From positions 1-16,124 of the forward strand of contig JAOAIA010000032.1 of assembly GCA_026414955.1 (NCBI GenBank): a stretch of 16,124 nucleotides of DNA, written 5' to 3'. Position 1 is the stretch's first letter. Each line of letters opens with the position of its first letter. Source of the stretch: Candidatus Bipolaricaulota bacterium (GTDB taxonomy: Bacteria; Bipolaricaulota; Bipolaricaulia; RBG-16-55-9; DRXL01). Shown one piece after another: positions 12,636 through 16,124 of this stretch. Below the pieces are notes generated by a model that was not told where the DNA came from, made no database searches, and saw only the letters and a list, made by a program, of their open reading frames with translations. Position numbers and translations under genes: made by a program.

Positions 12636-13265
12636 TTATTGAGTTGCTTTGCGAATCTCGACGAGGCCACGGCGTGGGCCGGGGACTGCCCCCTGCACGA
12701 CGATCACGTTCTTGTCGGGATAGACTTTCAACACTTTCAAGTTCTTGACGGTCACGCGCTCATGCCCCATGTGGCCCGCCATGCGCCACCCCTTGAACGT
12801 CCTCCCCGTGGCGCGCACGCTCCCGATTGCCCCCGGACGACGGTGCCACTTGCTCATGCCGTGGGAGTCGGGGCCGCCCAAAAAATCATGGCGCTTCATC
12901 ACGCCCGCAAACCCCTTGCCCTTGGAGATCCCACTCACGTGCACCAGCTCGCCCTCCTGAAAGAGCGTCACGCCCAGCTCTTGACCAACTTTGAATTCCT
13001 CGGGCTTCTCCACGCGAAACTCTCGCAGGGTGCGCTTGGCGGGAAGCCCCGCCTTGTGAAAGTGCCCCTTCAGGGGCTTGGTCACGTTCTTCTCTTTAAT
13101 ACTGCCGTAGCCCACTTGGATCGCGTTATACCCGTCGGTCTCAACAGATTTAATTTGAGTGACCACGGACGGCTCGGCGTAGAGCACAGTAGCAGCTATG
13201 TGACGCCCCTCGGCGTCAAACCACGTGATCATCCCGGCTTTCTCGCCCAAAATCCCCAGAGCCAT
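12636..13265 (-). CDS. rplC: 50S ribosomal protein L3
   Basis: L3 is an early 50S assembly protein whose extension approaches the peptidyl-transferase centre. The 209 residues start MALGILGEKAGMITWFDAEG and contain QVGYGSIKEKNVTKPLKGHF. They then show the family signature GVMKRHDFLGGPDSHGMSKW with HRRPGAIGS and TFKGWRMAGHMGHERVTVKN. It begins one base after the rpsJ stop (ATG 13265-13263), which suggests coupling with rpsJ. Confidence 0.97.
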   Translation of the reverse strand: MALGILGEKAGMITWFDAEGRHIAATVLYAEPSVVTQIKSVETDGYNAIQVGYGSIKEKNVTKPLKGHFHKAGLPAKRTLREFRVEKPEEFKVGQELGVTLFQEGELVHVSGISKGKGFAGVMKRHDFLGGPDSHGMSKWHRRPGAIGSVRATGRTFKGWRMAGHMGHERVTVKNLKVLKVYPDKNVIVVQGAVPGPRRGLVEIRKATQ

Positions 13266-13266
13266 A

Positions 13267-13575
13267 TCACAGCTTCACCTCGATGTCAATGCCCGCTGGA
13301 AGTTCAATATCCATCAGGGCGTTGATCGTCTCCGATGTCGGCTCTTTGATATCAATGAGTCTCTTGTGGACGCGCCGCTCGAAGTGCTCCATAGATTTCT
13401 TATTGACGTGGGGCGAGCGCAATACTGTATACCGATGGACTTCCGTGGGCAACGGCACCGGCCCGACAATTTTTGCGCGCGTCTCCTGCGCGGTCTTGAC
13501 GATCCGGCGCGTGGCGTCGTCCACCAGCTCGTGATCGTACCCTTTCAAGCGAATGCGAATCTTCTCTCGAGCCAT
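13267..13575 (-). CDS. rpsJ: 30S ribosomal protein S10
   Basis: S10 is a head protein that in other bacteria also acts as NusE in antitermination. The 102 residues match the family throughout: KIRIRLKGYDHELVDDATRR, GPVPLPTEVHRYTVLRSPHV, and SMEHFERRVHKRLIDIKEPT. The start is ATG 13575-13573. The upstream leader is only the 13-base gap after fusA, which contains a second and third in-frame stop and no strong Shine-Dalgarno. In many bacteria tuf lies between fusA and rpsJ; here it is absent and no L4-type S10 leader can be present. Confidence 0.97.
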   Translation of the reverse strand: MAREKIRIRLKGYDHELVDDATRRIVKTAQETRAKIVGPVPLPTEVHRYTVLRSPHVNKKSMEHFERRVHKRLIDIKEPTSETINALMDIELPAGIDIEVKL

Positions 13576-13588
13576 AGTACTATCACTT

Positions 13589-15682
13589 TCACTTTCTCCC
13601 CTTCAGAATCTCTTCTGTGAGATTGTTTGGTACGACATCATAGTGCGAGAAGCGCAGATTATATGTAGCGCGCCCCTGGGAGATCGAGCGCAGTTGCGTC
13701 GCGTAGCCGAACGTTTGCGCCAACGGGATCAGCGCGTGAATGATCTGGGTATTATGCCGGACTTCCATTGCCGTAATCTGCGCGCGGCGCGACTGCACAT
13801 CAGTGATAATCTCCCCGACGTACTCCTCGGGGGTGACGATCTCGCACATCATAATGGGCTCGAGCAAGAGCGTCTTCGCTTTCTCAAACGCTTGGGTGAG
13901 CGCGCGCGCCGCGGCCGTCTTGAACGCGATCTCGCTCGAGTCCACGGGGTGCGACGACCCGTAGAAGAGCACGGCACGAATATCTACAACGGGGAAGCCC
14001 CCCAGGGGGCCGCTCACCAGCGATTCTTCGAGGCCCTTCTGCACAGCGGGAATAAATTCTCTGGGGATGACCCCACCCTTCACTTCGTCCACAAACTCGA
14101 ACCCACTGCCGCGCGGCAGCGGCTCGAAGCGAATGCAGACGTGGGCATACTGCCCGCGGCCGCCCGTCTGCTTGACAAACTTCTCCTCAACCTCGACAAC
14201 TTCAGCAATCGTCTCCCGATAGGCGACCTGCGGGCGCCCCATGTTCGCCTCGACGCGAAACTCCCGCTTCAATCTGTCAAAGAGAATCTCTAAGTGCAGC
14301 TCGCCCATCCCTGAGATGATCATCTGATTGGTTTCAGGGTCGACTCGATAGCGAAAAGTTGGGTCTTCCTGGGCGAGTTTATAGAGGGCCTCACTCAGCC
14401 TGTCTTCTTCGGCGTCGGTCTTCGGTTCAACGGCCGCCATCACCACAGGCTCAGGGAACTCGATCTTTTCTAAGAGAATCGGCGCATTGGGATCGCAAAT
14501 CGTGTCGCCGGTGATGAGTTCTTTCGGGCCGACGACAGCAGCAATATTGCCTGCTAGCACCTCATCAACTTCGGTGCGCTTATTGGCGTGCATGTGGAAG
14601 ATGCGCGAGATTCGCTCGGTCTTGCCGGTGGTGCTATTGAAAACGTAGGACCCTTTGGTGAGTCTTCCGGAGTAGACGCGCACGTAGACGAGCCGCCCGG
14701 TGTACTCATCCGTCTGGACTTTGAAGGCCAGGGCGGTGAGGGGTTCATCGGGGGTCGGGCGACGCTGGATCTTCGCGCCGTCGGCGCTGGTGCCGTTGAC
14801 GCTCAAGCCCTCGATGACCCCGCGATCTAACGGACTCGGAAGATAGTCTACGACAGCGTCTAGGAGCGGCTGAATCCCGATATTATTCAGGGAGGAGCCA
14901 CACACTACTGGCACAAACCCATCGTGCGCGATACACGCCTTGCGCACGGCCCTCTTGATCTCTTCTTCAGCGATGGGGTGGCCTTCTAAGAATTTTGTCA
15001 AAATCTCTTCGTCAACCTCGGAGAGGGTTTCTAAGAGCTTTTCGCGGGCGTGCTGGGCGCGCTCTCGATACTCGTCAGGGATCTCTTGGTATTCGTATCG
15101 TGCCCCCTTGGACTCTGGGTCCCACACGATCAATTTCTGTTTTATCAGGTCAATGACCCCGGCAAATTGATCGCCCTCGCCGTAGGGAATCTGCAGGGGC
15201 AAGGGCGTGACCGCCAATTTGTGGATCATGGACTCGACGGCAGCAGCGAAATTGGCGCCGATCCGGTCCATCTTGTTAATATACGCGATGCGCGGGGTCG
15301 CGTACTTGTCGGCCTGTCGCCAGACCTGCTCAGATTGGGGTTCGACACCATCTACAGCAGAGAAGACCGTGATCGCCCCGTCTAAGACGCGCAAGCTGCG
15401 CTCAACTTCCGCGGTGAAATCCACGTGCCCCGGCGTGTCAATGATATTGATCTGATGATCTCTCCAAAAGCACGTCGTCGCGGCCGAGGTGATCGTGATG
15501 CCGCGCTCGCGCTCCTGGGGCATCCAGTCCATCTCGGTATCGCCCTCGTCCACGTCACCGATGTCGTGAATACGCCCGGTGTAGAAGAGCAGGCGCTCGG
15601 TAGTGGTCGTCTTGCCCGCGTCAATGTGGGCAATGATCCCGATGTTGCGAATCTTGGCAATATCGTATCCGAGCGATTTCAT
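13589..15682 (-). CDS. fusA: Elongation factor G
   Basis: EF-G is the translocation GTPase and also aids ribosome recycling. The 697 residues match normal length. GTPase motifs are all present: AHIDAGKT (18-25), RGIT (60-63), DTPGH (82-86) and NKMD (136-139). The later domains show ISGMGELHLEI, GRPQVAYRETI, GGVIPREFIPAVQKG, VDSSEIAF and the domain V stretch SRRAQITAMEVRHNTQ with GYATQLRSISQGRATY. The start is ATG 15682-15680 in the CTATG context with no clear Shine-Dalgarno; it lies 19 bases after rpsG. The gene ends in TGA, followed in frame by AAG, TGA and TAG. Confidence 0.98.
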   Translation of the reverse strand: MKSLGYDIAKIRNIGIIAHIDAGKTTTTERLLFYTGRIHDIGDVDEGDTEMDWMPQERERGITITSAATTCFWRDHQINIIDTPGHVDFTAEVERSLRVLDGAITVFSAVDGVEPQSEQVWRQADKYATPRIAYINKMDRIGANFAAAVESMIHKLAVTPLPLQIPYGEGDQFAGVIDLIKQKLIVWDPESKGARYEYQEIPDEYRERAQHAREKLLETLSEVDEEILTKFLEGHPIAEEEIKRAVRKACIAHDGFVPVVCGSSLNNIGIQPLLDAVVDYLPSPLDRGVIEGLSVNGTSADGAKIQRRPTPDEPLTALAFKVQTDEYTGRLVYVRVYSGRLTKGSYVFNSTTGKTERISRIFHMHANKRTEVDEVLAGNIAAVVGPKELITGDTICDPNAPILLEKIEFPEPVVMAAVEPKTDAEEDRLSEALYKLAQEDPTFRYRVDPETNQMIISGMGELHLEILFDRLKREFRVEANMGRPQVAYRETIAEVVEVEEKFVKQTGGRGQYAHVCIRFEPLPRGSGFEFVDEVKGGVIPREFIPAVQKGLEESLVSGPLGGFPVVDIRAVLFYGSSHPVDSSEIAFKTAAARALTQAFEKAKTLLLEPIMMCEIVTPEEYVGEIITDVQSRRAQITAMEVRHNTQIIHALIPLAQTFGYATQLRSISQGRATYNLRFSHYDVVPNNLTEEILKGRK

Positions 15683-15701
15683 AGGGGATCACGCTGGAGA
15701 C

Positions 15702-16124
15702 TTACCAACGGTAGTGGGCGAAGGGGCGGTTGGCCTCAGCCATGCGATGGGTCTCGTTCTTCTTGTCCACGGCCTTGCCTTGGTTCTTGAGGGCGTCGAG
15801 CATCTCTGCGGCAAGGCGCTCCGCCATGTCCCGTTCGCCGCGCTCGCGCGCTGCGCTGACCAACCAGCGCAGCGCCAGCGTCCGCTGCCGGTCCTCTTCG
15901 ACCTCATAGGGGACTTGGTAGGCCGACCCGCCCACGCGACGCGAGCGGGTTTCGAGCTTGGGCATACAGTTCGCTAACGCTTTAAAGTAGACCTCGAGGG
16001 CGTTCTCGCCCGTCTTCTCTTGGACGATATCCAAGGCGCGGTAGACGATCCGGCGCGCCAGGGATTTCTTGCCCTTGCGCATCACATAATTGATGAGCTT
16101 CTCCACCATCGGGCTGTTGTACCG
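15702..16124 (-). CDS. rpsG: 30S ribosomal protein S7 (5' end cut by the window)
   Basis: S7 nucleates the 30S head and lies at the mRNA exit and E site. 140 residues are visible. The frame stays open to the window edge and reads RYNSPMVEKLINYVMRKGKK, matching the family stretch YNSPLVxKFINxxMxxGKK. The internal ATG at 16109 is therefore not the start, and about 16 residues are missing. Diagnostic parts are ETRSRRVGGSAYQVPYEV, LRWLVSAARERGE, and the C-terminus THRMAEANRPFAHYRW. In E. coli S7 regulates the str operon. rpsL would be expected upstream. Confidence 0.97.
   Translation of the reverse strand, partial: RYNSPMVEKLINYVMRKGKKSLARRIVYRALDIVQEKTGENALEVYFKALANCMPKLETRSRRVGGSAYQVPYEVEEDRQRTLALRWLVSAARERGERDMAERLAAEMLDALKNQGKAVDKKNETHRMAEANRPFAHYRW

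Noticed and set aside
15702..16109. ATG at 16109 as the start of rpsG
   Set aside because: The five codons before it (RYNSP) match the conserved S7 sequence and the frame is open to the window edge, so the gene is cut, not short.

Overview
The window is one uninterrupted bacterial ribosomal-protein supercluster, all on the minus strand. Read in the direction of transcription (from base 16124 down to base 1) it joins the end of the str operon to the complete S10 and spc operons and most of the alpha operon: rpsG (5' end cut) - fusA - rpsJ - rplC - rplD - rplW - rplB - rpsS - rplV - rpsC - rplP - rpmC - rpsQ - rplN - rplX - rplE - rpsN - rpsH - rplF - rplR - rpsE - rplO - secY - adk - map - infA - rpmJ - rpsM - rpsK - rpsD (3' end cut). 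No tRNA, rRNA, mobile element, CRISPR array or convincing internal promoter or terminator is visible. The largest gap between genes is 56 bases (987-1042), most gaps are under 30, and several genes overlap by 1-4 bases, so transcriptional read-through and translational coupling are the likely mode of expression.

The organism is a bacterium with fairly GC-rich codon use. The S4, S14, L24 and L36 proteins and the adenylate kinase lid all keep Cys4 or Cys3His zinc sites. The fused cluster plus zinc forms suggests a deep-branching or uncultivated, possibly thermophilic lineage. A Bipolaricaulota/Acetothermia-like origin is a low-confidence guess that the sequence alone cannot settle.

The genes build the small subunit (S3, S4, S5, S7, S8, S10, S11, S13, S14, S17, S19) and the large subunit (L2-L6, L14-L16, L18, L22-L24, L29, L36). 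They are joined by EF-G for translocation, IF-1 for initiation, the SecY channel for export, adenylate kinase for nucleotide balance, and methionine aminopeptidase for N-terminal maturation.

Against this very conserved background several things stand out. (1) SecY is 554 residues long, because about 110 extra residues sit in the extracytoplasmic loop between TM7 and TM8. (2) infA has no ATG/GTG/TTG start and appears to begin with ATT behind a near-perfect Shine-Dalgarno. (3) S11 lacks the nearly universal C-terminal HNGCRPPK-type tail and ends in a His/Ser-rich sequence, with a shortened N-terminus. (4) tuf is missing between fusA and rpsJ, and rpmD (L30) is missing between rpsE and rplO. (5) L15 carries a 51-residue low-complexity basic tail. 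(6) Start codons have a striking context: U at -1 in 21 of 29 genes and CU at -2/-1 in 14. (7) A perfect 12-base dyad fills the Shine-Dalgarno to start spacer of rplV.
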